A stretch of 51,052 nucleotides of DNA from NCBI GenBank assembly GCA_012728015.1, contig JAAYFY010000032.1, positions 1-51,052 of the forward strand, given 5' to 3'. The DNA comes from Clostridiaceae bacterium. GTDB taxonomy: Bacteria > Bacillota > Clostridia > DSM-8532. Positions 8,541-17,892 of this stretch are shown in pieces. The notes beneath the pieces were generated by a model, which searched no databases, was not told the origin of the DNA, and worked only from the letters and a program-made list of their open reading frames with translations. The translations under genes and the position numbers were made by a program. Position 1 is the stretch's first letter; each line of letters starts with the position of its first letter.

Positions 8541-9491
8541 ATGAAATACCAGGACTACTATGAGATACTGGGTGTGCCCAGGGACGCCACCCAGGACCAG
8601 ATAAAGAAGGCATACCGGAAGCTGGCCAAGGCTTACCATCCCGACGCCCATCCGGGCAGCAAGGAGCATGAGGAGAAGTTCAAGCAGATCAACGAAGCCT
8701 ACGAGGTCCTGGGAAAGCCTGAGAACCGCAGAAAGTACGACCAGCTTGGCAGCAGGTTCAATTTTGCCGACGGTTTTGAGTTTGATCCGTCCCAGTTCGG
8801 GTTCGGGAATACGCGGTACGAATTTCGGACAGCCAATACCAGCGGTTTCAGCGATTTCTTTGATATGTTCTTCGGCTCTGGCGGCCTCAATATAGATGAT
8901 CTTCTGGGCAACCTGCGTGGCGCCGGGTTTGGAGGGAAAAACGGCAGCAGGTTCTACAGCACGGGCAATTATGGTCCCATAAAGGGCGAGGACCGGGAGT
9001 ACGAAATAAGCATACCCATTACCGACGGTCTTTTTGGCGCCGAGCCCCGGATTGGCATCGACACACCCTATGGCCGCAGGATCGTAGAGGTTAAAATACC
9101 CAAGGGCATACAGCCGGGCGGGAAAATCCGCCTGCAGGGATTGGGCGGTAAAGGCGCCGCAGGCGGCCCCAACGGGGACCTGTACCTGACCGTGCGTTTC
9201 AGTGAGGATGGGATGAAGCTTAACGGGCATGACATCATCATGGATCTGCCGGTTTATCCATGGGTTGCCGCCCTGGGGGGAGAGCAGACAGTCAAAACCC
9301 CCGACGGCAGGATTACGGTGCGCGTGCCTGAGGGAATTCAAAGCGGAGGCAAGATCAGGATTCCCGGCAAGGGTTACCCCACCCCCGCCGGAGGCAGGGG
9401 CGATCTTTTACTGTCGGTCCGCCTGGTAAACCCCGCAAGGCTTACCCAGAGACAGAGGAGGCTTTATGAACAGCTACGGGATGAAACATGA
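8541..9491 (+). CDS. DnaJ-class co-chaperone of CbpA type (no zinc fingers)
   Basis: Stimulates DnaK ATPase and delivers unfolded proteins. The J domain at residues 1-68 holds the essential HPD in KAYHPDAHPG. A Gly/Phe-rich linker follows (about 75-130), then two C-terminal peptide-binding domains. The CxxCxGxG zinc-finger repeats of classical DnaJ are absent, making this a type II J-protein like CbpA. ATG 8541 is preceded by AGGGGGAG; the frame extends upstream to 8469 but that would start inside the promoter. It shares a CtsR-controlled promoter with clpB, linking it to aggregate removal. Confidence 0.9.
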   Translation: MKYQDYYEILGVPRDATQDQIKKAYRKLAKAYHPDAHPGSKEHEEKFKQINEAYEVLGKPENRRKYDQLGSRFNFADGFEFDPSQFGFGNTRYEFRTANTSGFSDFFDMFFGSGGLNIDDLLGNLRGAGFGGKNGSRFYSTGNYGPIKGEDREYEISIPITDGLFGAEPRIGIDTPYGRRIVEVKIPKGIQPGGKIRLQGLGGKGAAGGPNGDLYLTVRFSEDGMKLNGHDIIMDLPVYPWVAALGGEQTVKTPDGRITVRVPEGIQSGGKIRIPGKGYPTPAGGRGDLLLSVRLVNPARLTQRQRRLYEQLRDET

Positions 9492-9591
9492 CCGGGATAT
9501 GGTCAGCTAAGCCGGGCAGAAGGCATAAAAATCGCGGCATAGGATGCATGTGGGCATGCATACCGGTACGAGATGGAAATGAGGTGTGACT

Positions 9592-12192
9592 ATGAATCTT
9601 GAGAAGTTTACAGAAAAAGCGCAGCAGGCAGTGGTTATGGCCCAGCAGAACGCCATACGCATGGACCACCAACAGGTAGATGCCGAACACCTGGCTCTGG
9701 CCCTTGTTGAGCAGGAGGATGGGCTGATACCCAGGATACTTCTGTCGCTGGGGATCAGTCCTGAGGAAATTGGTGAGAGGCTGAGAAATGAGCTGGAAAG
9801 GCAACCCAAGGTGTTTGGCACCGCGGCGTCCAGTGTCTATGCCACCAGGCGTTTCAACCAGATCCTGCTCAAAGCGGAGGACGTGGCAAAAAAGCAAAGG
9901 GATGAGTATGTAAGCGTTGAACATATATTCATGGCCCTGATCAGGGAAAGTGGCGACTTTACAAATGAGCTCATGCAGCGGTACGGCATTGACGCCAGGC
10001 TTTTTGAGGAGGCCCTGGAAAAGATAAAGGGAGGCCGCCGTGTGACCAGCCAGAATCCGGAAATGGGGTACCATGCGCTGGAGAGATACGGCCGTGACCT
10101 GATGGAACTGGCGAGGAATGGTAAGCTTGATCCTGTTATAGGCCGCGACGCGGAGATTCGCCGCGTTATAAGGATTCTTTCCCGCAGGACAAAAAACAAT
10201 CCTGTCCTGATAGGCGAGCCCGGCGTGGGCAAGACAGCGGTGGTGGAAGGCCTGGCCCAGCGCATCCTGAAGGGCGACGTCCCCGATGGCCTTAAGGACA
10301 AAACCCTGTTTGCCCTGGATCTGGGCGCCCTGATCGCGGGCGCGAAGTTCCGCGGAGAGTTTGAGGAACGGCTGAAGGCGGTTATCCAGGAGATAGCCGA
10401 TTCTGATGGCCGGATTATCCTGTTTATAGATGAGATCCATAACATAGTGGGGGCAGGAAAGGCAGAGGGGGCGATGGACGCCGGCAACATATTAAAGCCC
10501 ATGCTGGCAAGGGGCGAGCTCCACTGCATAGGCGCCACCACCCTTGATGAATACAGGATGCATATAGAGAAGGACGCGGCGCTGGAAAGGCGCTTCCAGC
10601 CCGTCCTTGTTGACCCGCCCACGGTGGAGGATACCATATCCATCTTAAGAGGTCTTAAAGAGCGGTTCGAGATCCACCACGGCGTCCGGATAACCGACAA
10701 TGCCATAATCGCCTGTGCTGTCCTGTCCAACAGGTATATCACCGACCGTTTCCTTCCCGACAAGGCCATCGACCTGATGGATGAAGCTGCGGCCATGCTC
10801 AGGACCGAGATAGACAGCATGCCCTCGGAGCTGGATGAGATAAGCAGGAGGATCATGCAGCTTGAGATTGAGATGCAGGCCCTGAAAAAGGAGACCGACA
10901 GGGGATCAGGGGAAAGGCTCTCTGCCATCGAAGATGAGGTGGCGGAGCTTCGGGACCGTGCCAACCAGATGAAGGCCCAATGGGAACTGGAGAAGGAATA
11001 TATCAGGAAGGAGAAGGAACTGAAGGAGCAGATCGAGCAGGCGCGTCTCGAGATAGAGCATGCTGAGAGGAGTTATGACCTGGAAAGGCTGGCCGCGCTG
11101 AAACATGGCAGGCTGCCCGAACTGGAATCGAAGCTTATGGCCGAAAAGCAAAAGCAGCAGGAACTGAAGGTCCGCATGCTCAAGGAAGAGGTTACCGAGG
11201 AGGAAATAGCCGAAATCGTTTCGAAATGGACAGGTATCCCGGTGACGCGTTTAATGGAGGAAGAAAAGGAAAAGCTGCTCAACCTGGACAAAATACTGCA
11301 CAGGCGGGTCATCGGGCAGGACGAGGCGGTCAGGGCTGTCGCCGACGCGGTCCTGCGCGCAAGGGCGGGCCTTAAGGATGTCAGGAGGCCCATCGGATCC
11401 TTCATATTCCTCGGACCCACGGGCGTCGGCAAGACCGAGCTGGCCAGGGCACTGTCGGAGGCCCTTTTCGACACCGAGGACAACATGGTCCGCATCGACA
11501 TGAGCGAGTATATGGAAAAGCATGCTGTGGCAAGGCTGATTGGCGCCCCTCCCGGATATGTGGGCTATGAGGAAGGGGGGCAGCTGACAGAGGCTGTGCG
11601 CCGCAAGCCATACAGCGTAATACTCTTCGATGAGGTGGAAAAGGCACATCCCGACGTTTTCAACATCCTGCTCCAGATCCTGGATGACGGTCGGCTGACC
11701 GACAGTCAGGGCCGGGTGGTGAACTTCAAGAATACGGTCATCATCATGACATCAAATATCGGAAGCGATATCCTGCTGGAGGAAGCGGGAGAAGAGGGTG
11801 AACTCAGCGAAGAGGTGAGGGAGAAGGTCATGGAGCGGCTAAAGTATGGCTTTAAGCCCGAGTTTCTGAACCGAATAGATGAGATCGTCCTTTTCAAGCC
11901 CCTCACCCGTGAGGAGATAAAGGCCATAGTGGGGTTGGTGCTAAAGAACCTCTCATTGCGCCTGGAAGACCGCAGCATCCGCCTTGAAGCCACTGACAAA
12001 GCCCTGGACCTGATCGTGGAGGAAGGCTGGTCCCCGGTATTCGGAGCCCGTCCGGTAAAAAGGTATATCCAGAAGATAGTGGAAACCGGGCTTGGCAGGA
12101 TGATCATAAACGGGGAAATCGCGGAAGGGGACACGGCTCTGATCGATGCGGGCGTAAACGGCCTGATCATAAAGAGAAAGCAGGAGAAATAA
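9592..12192 (+). CDS. clpB: ATP-dependent disaggregase ClpB
   Basis: A hexameric cytoplasmic disaggregase that works with DnaK/DnaJ to rescue aggregated proteins. The 866 residues show a Clp N domain (1-145), a first AAA+ module with GEPGVGKT at about 207, a long coiled-coil middle domain (about 400-530; this separates ClpB from ClpC, which has a short one), and a second AAA+ module with GPTGVGKT at about 607. No ClpP-binding loop was recognised. ATG 9592 follows GAGGTG at five bases; the GTG at 9586 overlaps that site. It is downstream of the J-protein gene with a 100-base gap and ends at a clear terminator. Confidence 0.95.
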   Translation: MNLEKFTEKAQQAVVMAQQNAIRMDHQQVDAEHLALALVEQEDGLIPRILLSLGISPEEIGERLRNELERQPKVFGTAASSVYATRRFNQILLKAEDVAKKQRDEYVSVEHIFMALIRESGDFTNELMQRYGIDARLFEEALEKIKGGRRVTSQNPEMGYHALERYGRDLMELARNGKLDPVIGRDAEIRRVIRILSRRTKNNPVLIGEPGVGKTAVVEGLAQRILKGDVPDGLKDKTLFALDLGALIAGAKFRGEFEERLKAVIQEIADSDGRIILFIDEIHNIVGAGKAEGAMDAGNILKPMLARGELHCIGATTLDEYRMHIEKDAALERRFQPVLVDPPTVEDTISILRGLKERFEIHHGVRITDNAIIACAVLSNRYITDRFLPDKAIDLMDEAAAMLRTEIDSMPSELDEISRRIMQLEIEMQALKKETDRGSGERLSAIEDEVAELRDRANQMKAQWELEKEYIRKEKELKEQIEQARLEIEHAERSYDLERLAALKHGRLPELESKLMAEKQKQQELKVRMLKEEVTEEEIAEIVSKWTGIPVTRLMEEEKEKLLNLDKILHRRVIGQDEAVRAVADAVLRARAGLKDVRRPIGSFIFLGPTGVGKTELARALSEALFDTEDNMVRIDMSEYMEKHAVARLIGAPPGYVGYEEGGQLTEAVRRKPYSVILFDEVEKAHPDVFNILLQILDDGRLTDSQGRVVNFKNTVIIMTSNIGSDILLEEAGEEGELSEEVREKVMERLKYGFKPEFLNRIDEIVLFKPLTREEIKAIVGLVLKNLSLRLEDRSIRLEATDKALDLIVEEGWSPVFGARPVKRYIQKIVETGLGRMIINGEIAEGDTALIDAGVNGLIIKRKQEK

Positions 12193-12220
12193 AAGGAGAG
12201 CGTAAAGCTCTCCTTTTTGA
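12193..12220. terminator. Rho-independent terminator between clpB and the zinc-ribbon gene
   Basis: The stem GGAGAGC/GCTCTCC has a GTAAA loop and is followed by TTTTT on the plus strand. The opposite strand also has a T-rich run after the stem, so it can serve both convergent genes. Confidence 0.85.
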
Positions 12221-12240
12221 TCATAGCCTTCGTGCCAGGA

Positions 12241-12408
12241 TTAATACCTGTCGCGATTCGCCATCCTCTGGGCCTTTCTGGCCTTCCTGCAGTCGTAGCA
12301 TCTCTGGGGCTCGTTTTCGAAACCCTTCTCCTTGTAAAACTCCTGTTCACCCTCGGTGAAGATGAACTCCGCGCCGCAATCCTTGCACTTCAAAGTCTTG
12401 TCTGCCAT
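12241..12408 (-). CDS. Small zinc-ribbon protein
   Basis: A 55-residue protein starting MADKTLKCKDCGAEF with two CxxC pairs (CKDC, CYDC) that would hold one zinc ion. Similar short proteins are widespread in Clostridia; the role is unknown. The basic C-terminus suggests nucleic-acid or ribosome contact (inference). AAGGAGG lies about nine bases before ATG 12408; an upstream in-frame start at 12444 has no ribosome site. The promoter region carries several dyads listed separately. Confidence 0.8.
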   Translation of the reverse strand: MADKTLKCKDCGAEFIFTEGEQEFYKEKGFENEPQRCYDCRKARKAQRMANRDRY

Positions 12409-12513
12409 TGCCGCAAACCTCCTTAAATATTCTCGGATTACCAATTATTGACCCTGTGACCCATATCCGTAATATTTAAGAAGGACGGGGGCAGTGTTCA
12501 AAATTGTTTAATC

Positions 12514-12594
12514 CTGATAATCAGATGATTATTTCATCATGGTCGGATGATTTAATCATCCATTGTAGTATATCACGCTCAGGGAAAAAAACAA
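12514..12594 (-). promoter_or_regulatory. Promoter and three adjacent dyads upstream of the zinc-ribbon gene
   Basis: On the minus strand, TTGTTT (12594-12589), 16 bases, then TATACT (12572-12567). Starting at about +1 is the perfect 17-base palindrome GGATGATTTAATCATCC (12545-12561). Next come ATGAT/ATCAT (12525-12540) and CTGATAATCAG (12514-12524). All three share an ATGAT/ATCAT or TGAT/ATCA half-site, as expected for a row of operators. The remaining bases up to cdd (12595-12713) show nothing I can support. Confidence 0.55.
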
Positions 12595-12713
12595 GGGGGT
12601 ATGAGAAAGAAATGATGGAAGGGCAGCAAAAAAATGTACTGTCCCGGCACAGTATTACATGGTAAAATGGAAATGCTCATGATGCATAGAACAGGTCCAG
12701 GGGTGGAATTATC

Positions 12714-13160
12714 ATGACCAGGGTCGGCAAAACCGATAAAAAAAGACTTAAAGACATTTCGGCCAGGGAAATGGTTGATATGGCCCTCAAGGCCAGGCAG
12801 AACGCCTATGCGCCCTATTCGGGCTTTCATGTGGGCGCCGCGGTCCTGGCCGATAACCAAAAGGTCTATACTGGCTGCAACATGGAAAACGCTTCTTACG
12901 GGGCGGCTATATGCGCCGAAAGGACAGCCATAGCCAAGGCTGTTTCAGACGGGGCCAGAAAGATCCTGGCCGTGGCGGTTGCCGGCGACAGCGATGGTCC
13001 CACCCTGCCATGCGGAATATGCCGACAGGTGATGGGAGAGTTCTGCGGCGCGGACATGCCGTTGTATCTGGGCAACAGGAACGGCGATTACCAGCGGTTC
13101 ACATTCGGGGAACTGATGCCGAACCCTTTTGTTCTGAAAACAGGGCAGAACCATGAATAA
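12714..13160 (+). CDS. cdd: Cytidine deaminase
   Basis: Deaminates cytidine and deoxycytidine in pyrimidine salvage. The zinc-binding and catalytic motifs are intact: CAER with Cys67 and Glu69, and PCGIC with Cys100 and Cys103. The 148 residues fit the tetrameric class. AGGGGTGG precedes ATG 12714 by about seven bases. The N-terminal 15 residues are a slightly basic extension. Its place just before era is the classic Firmicutes order. Confidence 0.93.
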   Translation: MTRVGKTDKKRLKDISAREMVDMALKARQNAYAPYSGFHVGAAVLADNQKVYTGCNMENASYGAAICAERTAIAKAVSDGARKILAVAVAGDSDGPTLPCGICRQVMGEFCGADMPLYLGNRNGDYQRFTFGELMPNPFVLKTGQNHE

Positions 13161-13202
13161 TCATTTAACCATTAAAATCCAGCGAAAAGGCGGTTGCGTA
13201 GA

Positions 13203-14096
13203 ATGGCATTCAGATCGGGTTTTATTGCCATAATTGGCAGACCCAATGTTGGGAAATCCACCCTGCTGAACCTTCTGACGGGCGAGAAGGTGGCTATCAT
13301 GTCGAGAAAGCCCCAGACCACGAGGCATACCATCAGGACAGTGGTGACGAGGGATGATTTCCAGATGGTTTTTGTGGACACCCCGGGTATACACAGACCC
13401 AGGAACAAGCTGGGCGTGTTCATGACCAAATCGGCCATGGAGACCCTGGACGATGTGGATATCATATTGTACATGGTAGAGGCCACCGACAGGGATATTG
13501 GCCCGGTGGACCAGTCCATTATTGAGGCCCTTTCCAGGACCAGAACGCCGGTCATCCTGGCCATCAATAAAGTGGACCTGGTAGAGAAACAGAGGGTCCT
13601 GCCGCTGATAGAGCTTTACAGTAAGGCCTATGACTTTAAGGAAATCGTTCCCATAAGCGCCGTAGAGGCCAAAACAGCCAAATTGCTCATGGATGTCCTG
13701 AAGAAATACCTTCCCGAGGGTGAGAAGTTCTATCCTGACGATATGCTCACCGACCAGACCGCGAGAGTTCTGGTCCAGGAGCTGATAAGAGAGAAGATGC
13801 TTGAGCTTTTGGAGGAAGAGATCCCCCATGGTATCGGCGTGGAGGTGATACGCTTCAATGAGAATGAGGAGCGCAGTATCGTGGGTATAGACGCCAATAT
13901 CTACTGCGAAAAGGCCTCCCACAAGGCGATAATCATCGGCAAGGGCGGAGCCATGCTGAAAAAGATAGGAACCCGAGCCAGGGAGGATATAGAAAGGCTG
14001 TTGGGCATGAAGACCGTGCTGAAGCTCTGGGTAAAGGTCAAGGATGACTGGCGGAATAACGATTATATGCTCAGGGAACTTGGGTATAAATCATAA
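13203..14096 (+). CDS. era: GTPase Era
   Basis: An essential GTPase that binds the 3' end of 16S rRNA during 30S maturation. G1 GRPNVGKST is at residues 12-20, G3 DTPG at about 60 and G4 NKVD at about 123. A C-terminal KH domain contains IIGKGGAMLKKIG. The length of 297 residues is typical. ATG 13203 is used, with AAGGCGG about nine bases upstream; a TTG at 13194 is possible. It is followed closely by recO. Confidence 0.95.
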   Translation: MAFRSGFIAIIGRPNVGKSTLLNLLTGEKVAIMSRKPQTTRHTIRTVVTRDDFQMVFVDTPGIHRPRNKLGVFMTKSAMETLDDVDIILYMVEATDRDIGPVDQSIIEALSRTRTPVILAINKVDLVEKQRVLPLIELYSKAYDFKEIVPISAVEAKTAKLLMDVLKKYLPEGEKFYPDDMLTDQTARVLVQELIREKMLELLEEEIPHGIGVEVIRFNENEERSIVGIDANIYCEKASHKAIIIGKGGAMLKKIGTRAREDIERLLGMKTVLKLWVKVKDDWRNNDYMLRELGYKS

Positions 14097-14109
14097 AGGG
14101 GTACATGCC

Positions 14110-14877
14110 ATGGCGCTCATCAGGACAAAGGGCCTGGTAATAAGGGAGATAAATGTGGGTGAGGCCGATAAAATAATCACCCTGCTTACCGAGGATATAG
14201 GAAAGGTTTCGGTATCGGCCAGGAGGGCGAGAAAAAACAGCCGCTTTTCCTATGGAACGCAGATATTGACCTACGGCCAGTATATACTGTTCAAAGGACG
14301 AAACAGCTATATTCTCGACGGCTGCGATATAATCATTTCATTCTATGATCTGGCCAACGACCTGGAAAGGTTTACCTATGCGGCACATATGATAGAGATG
14401 GCATCCGACGCCGCCTCAGACCACCAGACATCGTCAAGGGTTTTAAACCTCCTGCTGCATGGACTGAACGCGCTTGGCAAAGGCCGGGAGCCCTTGCTGG
14501 TATCATCGGCCTTTACCATGAAGCTGATGCAGATATGCGGTTATCCGCCCCATGTGACTAGCTGTGTATCCTGCCGGGAAAAAGGTGTAGAAAAGATCTA
14601 TTTCAGCTCCAAAAGGTGCGGTTTTGTCTGCGAAAACTGCGCCAAAACCTGCAATGATGCGGTTCCCGTAGCCACAGGCACGGCCAAGGCCATACTGCAC
14701 GTACTCTGTTCCGATAACCCGAGGGTTTTCAATTTCAACCTTTCGCCTGAAAACCTCGAGTCGTTCTCCGATATATCCAATGGTTATATAGAGGAAAGGT
14801 TTGATAAAAAATACAGGAAACTGGACTACTTAAAGGAGATAAGCCAGGTAACATACCATTTGGGAAAGAACATATGA
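14110..14877 (+). CDS. recO: DNA repair protein RecO
   Basis: A RecFOR-pathway mediator that loads RecA on SSB-coated DNA. The N-terminal OB fold begins MALIRTKGLVIREINVGEADKI and is followed by a helical domain. The C-terminal zinc site is visible as CVSC and CENC. The 255 residues are normal. ATG 14110 has AAAGGGG about eight bases upstream; the frame is open back into the end of era but without a start of quality. It lies in the cdd-era-recO series. Confidence 0.92.
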   Translation: MALIRTKGLVIREINVGEADKIITLLTEDIGKVSVSARRARKNSRFSYGTQILTYGQYILFKGRNSYILDGCDIIISFYDLANDLERFTYAAHMIEMASDAASDHQTSSRVLNLLLHGLNALGKGREPLLVSSAFTMKLMQICGYPPHVTSCVSCREKGVEKIYFSSKRCGFVCENCAKTCNDAVPVATGTAKAILHVLCSDNPRVFNFNLSPENLESFSDISNGYIEERFDKKYRKLDYLKEISQVTYHLGKNI

Positions 14878-14954
14878 AAAAGCTTATGCGTGAAACGCGG
14901 ATTCGATTGATGGATCGGGAAGCGATGGTGATTCGGTGGATGCGCAAAAAGTGA
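14874..14954 (+). CDS. Possible 26-residue basic peptide overlapping recO
   Basis: An ATG overlaps the recO stop (ATGA) and opens a frame of 26 codons rich in Arg, Lys and Met, ending inside the next gene. The overlap suggests coupled translation that could carry ribosomes to the GTG of the downstream gene, which has a poor ribosome site of its own. No family is recognised, and it may be chance. Confidence 0.25.
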   Translation: MKKLMRETRIRLMDREAMVIRWMRKK

Positions 14955-16099
14955 AACAGCTCCTGTCCCGTGAGGAAGGGGAAAAACTTGATTTCAAAGC
15001 CTGTCTGAAGCTTTGCACCGAAAGCGACAAGAAGGAGCTGGCGAAGGATGTCACCGCCATTGCCAACTCAAAGGGCGGAAGGGGACATATAATCTATGGT
15101 GTTGAAGATAAGACCAAGCGCATCCTCGGCATCGACAAAACCCCGTTCCAGGAAGAACAGATCCAGCAGATAATATATAACAGGACCGATCCTCCGGTTC
15201 CGGTCCAGGTGGATTTTATCGAATACGAGGGAAAGGACCTGGCGGTTATCACCATTTTCAAAAGCAGGCACGCGCCTCACCAGGTGATCCAGAACGGGGC
15301 TTTCTATATCCGCAGGGGATCCACCACAGACCACCTGAGAAGGGCAGAGCTGGCGTCAATCCTCCAGGAAAACGGGCTCCTTTCCTATGAAACCGTAGTC
15401 AGGACCAATTTGGGGCTCGATGCCCTGGATATGGGGAGAATCCGGAGATTCTTTTCCGGGCTGGAGATAGCCGGTGACAGGCACAATGATATACTCATGG
15501 AAACCTTCGGATTTATCGGCGACAGGGGGAACGGGGAGTACAGCCCTACCATCGGCGGGATGCTGCTGTTCGGGCTGGACATGCAGATACATATGCCCCA
15601 CAGCCACATCAGGATCTTCAATGACCAGCAGACAGATATGAGGACCGATAATATACCCGGTTTGTTGGACTGGGCATCGGCCAGGATCCGCGAGATCATC
15701 GGTGGTGACGATTACCCCTTCGCCGCGGTTGAGGAGGCCATTGCCAACGCCCTTGTCCACAGGGATTACCTGGACGCTTCCAGGGGCATAACCATAAACA
15801 TTACAAAAAAGGGGATTGAGATAACCAACCCCGGTGCCTATTTCGGAGGCAACCGCGTTTACGGGTACAAGAAGGACGATTTCCCGTTGAGGCGAAACCC
15901 CTGGCTCTACCAGAGACTTGTCCTGGTTGACGATAAGAAGCGCTTCCTGAAGTATGGGCTGGGCATAAACAATATCAAGCGCGCGTTTGAGAAGATAGGC
16001 AAGGTCAAGTTTGTCAACCTTGGCAGAAGCAACGCGTTCCGGGTGGTGCTGCCCCGGTCTTCCGGGCAGAAGTCCGGAAGCGCCGTTCAGAAGCCATAA
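14936..16099 (+). CDS. AlbA_2 (Schlafen-type) domain protein with ATPase-like C-terminus
   Basis: A putative DNA-binding or transcription-related protein. The N-terminal AlbA_2 domain (about 10-130) is seen in EGEKLDFKACL, NSKGGRGHIIYGVED and FYIRRGSTTDHL. The C-terminal half resembles the HATPase_c_4 region of this family, with EEAIANALVHRDY. Its true role is not established. The start is the GTG at 14936, the only usual start codon before the domain; its ribosome site is weak and the small frame that overlaps it may deliver ribosomes. It is followed by a terminator. Confidence 0.75.
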   Translation: MDAQKVKQLLSREEGEKLDFKACLKLCTESDKKELAKDVTAIANSKGGRGHIIYGVEDKTKRILGIDKTPFQEEQIQQIIYNRTDPPVPVQVDFIEYEGKDLAVITIFKSRHAPHQVIQNGAFYIRRGSTTDHLRRAELASILQENGLLSYETVVRTNLGLDALDMGRIRRFFSGLEIAGDRHNDILMETFGFIGDRGNGEYSPTIGGMLLFGLDMQIHMPHSHIRIFNDQQTDMRTDNIPGLLDWASARIREIIGGDDYPFAAVEEAIANALVHRDYLDASRGITINITKKGIEITNPGAYFGGNRVYGYKKDDFPLRRNPWLYQRLVLVDDKKRFLKYGLGINNIKRAFEKIGKVKFVNLGRSNAFRVVLPRSSGQKSGSAVQKP

Positions 16100-16100
16100 G

Positions 16101-16127
16101 AAAACAGCCGGAGCATGGCTGTTTTTA
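16101..16127. terminator. Terminator after the AlbA_2 gene
   Basis: AAAACAGCC, a 7-base loop, then GGCTGTTTTT. The stem is symmetric in A and T runs, so it may also act on the convergent DUF1836 gene. Confidence 0.8.
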
Positions 16128-16808
16128 TATATCATTACGGTTCTCTGTCCTTATATCTTTGCCATTATAGCCGTTTTTTTTCTTTTTCTCCGGCTTATTG
16201 CCGGTCCCGTTTTTCTTCTTTATGTCCTCCCTGTCCAGGGAAGCTTTTGAATGCTCTTCATTACACAACAGGCGGATGATCTTTTTTACTGCCAGGATGC
16301 TGGCGCTGGCTTCAAAGGCCAGCCTAAATGCGAGCATGCCCAGGGCGTCCCTGGTGATGAAGCCGTCGTCGTTGTTCTTGCCGACCTCTGACTCAATACG
16401 CCAGGCGGTCGCATGCAGTGTTTCATCCTGGATGGCACTGAAACTGTTATATAACTCCTCCATCTCCATTAAGTCCGCCTGGTGCCTGATTATATTGGAA
16501 ATATCGGTGATGGGAAGTACCTGCTTGAGCATGGATATGACAAGAAGGTAAAACAGGTGCTCACGTGTATACTTTTTTTTGACAGGCCTGGGGATCAGCC
16601 CATGCTTGACGTAATTATTGATCATGGACGATGTGATGAGCCTGTCTTCTTCATCCTGGGCGAAAACCCGCATCTGCCGCTCCAGGTAGGTGATTACCTG
16701 GTCCATGTAGAGATCCAGGTCGGGAAGCGCATCCCAACCAGGGGTTTGGTAGTCCTTAAGCTCTGAAAACCATGAAACTATTTTCGTCCTGATATCAGCC
16801 TGTTGCAT
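16125..16808 (-). CDS. DUF1836 domain protein, putative regulator
   Basis: A 227-residue soluble protein. The central region, SSMINNYVKHGLIPRPVKKKYTREHL, has the shape of a MerR-like helix-turn-helix seen in DUF1836 proteins; no function has been proven to my knowledge. The C-terminal 40 residues are very rich in Lys and Asn. Start ATG 16808 was preferred because GAGGTG lies about eight bases upstream; a GTG at 16829 would include that ribosome site. It has its own minus-strand promoter. Confidence 0.7.
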   Translation of the reverse strand: MQQADIRTKIVSWFSELKDYQTPGWDALPDLDLYMDQVITYLERQMRVFAQDEEDRLITSSMINNYVKHGLIPRPVKKKYTREHLFYLLVISMLKQVLPITDISNIIRHQADLMEMEELYNSFSAIQDETLHATAWRIESEVGKNNDDGFITRDALGMLAFRLAFEASASILAVKKIIRLLCNEEHSKASLDREDIKKKNGTGNKPEKKKKNGYNGKDIRTENRNDI

Positions 16809-16867
16809 AGGCAGCACCTCTCCTGACACTTTAAGCTCCCAGTTTTACTTGATGGATTATAAGCCGT

Positions 16868-16896
16868 ATTATAACACGATTAATAAAAACCCACAA
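16868..16896 (-). promoter_or_regulatory. Promoter of the DUF1836 gene
   Basis: Minus strand TTGTGG (16896-16891), 17-base spacer, perfect TATAAT (16873-16868). Confidence 0.7.
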
Positions 16897-16913
16897 TATG
16901 ATTAATGTAATTA

Positions 16914-16942
16914 TTGACAGCATGATAGAAATACTATAACAT
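16914..16942 (+). promoter_or_regulatory. Promoter of the SGNH hydrolase gene
   Basis: A perfect TTGACA (16914-16919) is followed by TATAAC at 16935-16940 (spacer 15) or TAACAT at 16937-16942 (spacer 17). The -35 is strong; the -10 is uncertain. It runs divergently from the DUF1836 promoter. Confidence 0.6.
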
Positions 16943-16989
16943 AGTTATCAAAACCAGATGTAATAATTAAGATGATACAGGAAGCGGTT

Positions 16990-17682
16990 ATGGTGTTTGA
17001 ACGGATCAGGAAGATAGATATCTGGGGAGACTCTGTTCTCAAGGGGATTATCTGCTACAGGGGCAGGTATACGCGGCTCAGGGAAGAAAATGCGGTATAT
17101 GGACTGAAAAGCCTGGGGTTGGATATCAGGAATAATTCCCATTTCGGATTGACGGCCGCCAAGGCCAGGGATCTGATGGCGCGCGAACTGGAAAAAGGAG
17201 TTGACAGCCAGGCAGCCATAATCGAGTTCGGCGGCAACGATTGCAATTTCAATTGGAAAGAGGTGTCCGAAAACCCGGAAAAAGAGCACAGATGCAATAC
17301 TCCGCTGAACCAGTTCAGGCAATGCATTATCGATATGGTGGGAATGCTCAGGAAAAAAACTATTCGGCCGGTATTGGTAAACCTTCCGCCGATTGATCCG
17401 GAAAGGTACTTCAAGTGGATCACGAGAGGCCTGAACGCCGGGAACATACTAAACTGGCTGGGCGATATGCACCGTATATACCGTCACCATGAATGCTACA
17501 ACAATTGCGTCATGAGCCTGGCAGGCAGCCTTGGATGCGACCTTATGGATATCAGGCAGCCTTTCCTGATCCAGAAGGATTACACCAGGTTCCTGTGCGA
17601 GGATGGCATCCATCCCAACCAGCGCGGGCACGAACTGATCAGGACGGTCATAAGCGAATACGTAGGAAATATGGCCTTATAA
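16990..17682 (+). CDS. SGNH/GDSL-family hydrolase
   Basis: A predicted esterase or lipase-like enzyme of unknown substrate. The three catalytic blocks are present: GDS in IWGDSVLKG near the start (nucleophile Ser), the GGND block in EFGGNDCNF, and DGIHPN with the Asp/His pair near the C-terminus. No signal peptide is seen, so it acts in the cytoplasm. ATG 16990 is chosen because AGGAAG ends five bases upstream; ATG 16972 lies before that site. Its own promoter precedes it and the relic of another gene follows. Confidence 0.82.
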   Translation: MVFERIRKIDIWGDSVLKGIICYRGRYTRLREENAVYGLKSLGLDIRNNSHFGLTAAKARDLMARELEKGVDSQAAIIEFGGNDCNFNWKEVSENPEKEHRCNTPLNQFRQCIIDMVGMLRKKTIRPVLVNLPPIDPERYFKWITRGLNAGNILNWLGDMHRIYRHHECYNNCVMSLAGSLGCDLMDIRQPFLIQKDYTRFLCEDGIHPNQRGHELIRTVISEYVGNMAL

Positions 17683-17684
17683 AT

Positions 17685-17850
17685 ATTACGTTTACATACC
17701 TGTCCACCTGGGCCTTCCACATGGCGGTGTACTTGCCGCCGAGCTTTACCAGGTCCTCAAGGGTTCCTTCATGATCCTGCCTTGCTCCATCATATATATC
17801 CGGTCGGTATGCCGGGTGGTGGACATGAAGCCTGCCACCGGCTTTTTCAC
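17685..17850 (-). pseudogene. Relic of an ABC exporter ATPase (C-terminal end only)
   Basis: Read on the minus strand, this stretch encodes MSTTRHTDRIYMMEQGRIM and then, after a one-base frame change, EGTLEDLVKLGGKYTAMW followed by KAQVDRYV. This is the familiar end of ABC transporter ATPases (D-loop/H-loop side, RHADRI..GRIVEEGTH.EL). The conserved switch His before the Arg is lost, and upstream the frame quickly leaves the family. It is therefore a decayed fragment, probably the tail of a deleted gene. Confidence 0.65.
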
Positions 17851-17892
17851 GGAGCGGAACCGGTATTCCTGGTATTCATCAGGCAGGATATG

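Noticed and set aside
9442-10964. Long minus-strand frames opposite clpB
   Set aside because: Shadows of a strongly conserved gene; codon pattern and motifs belong to ClpB.
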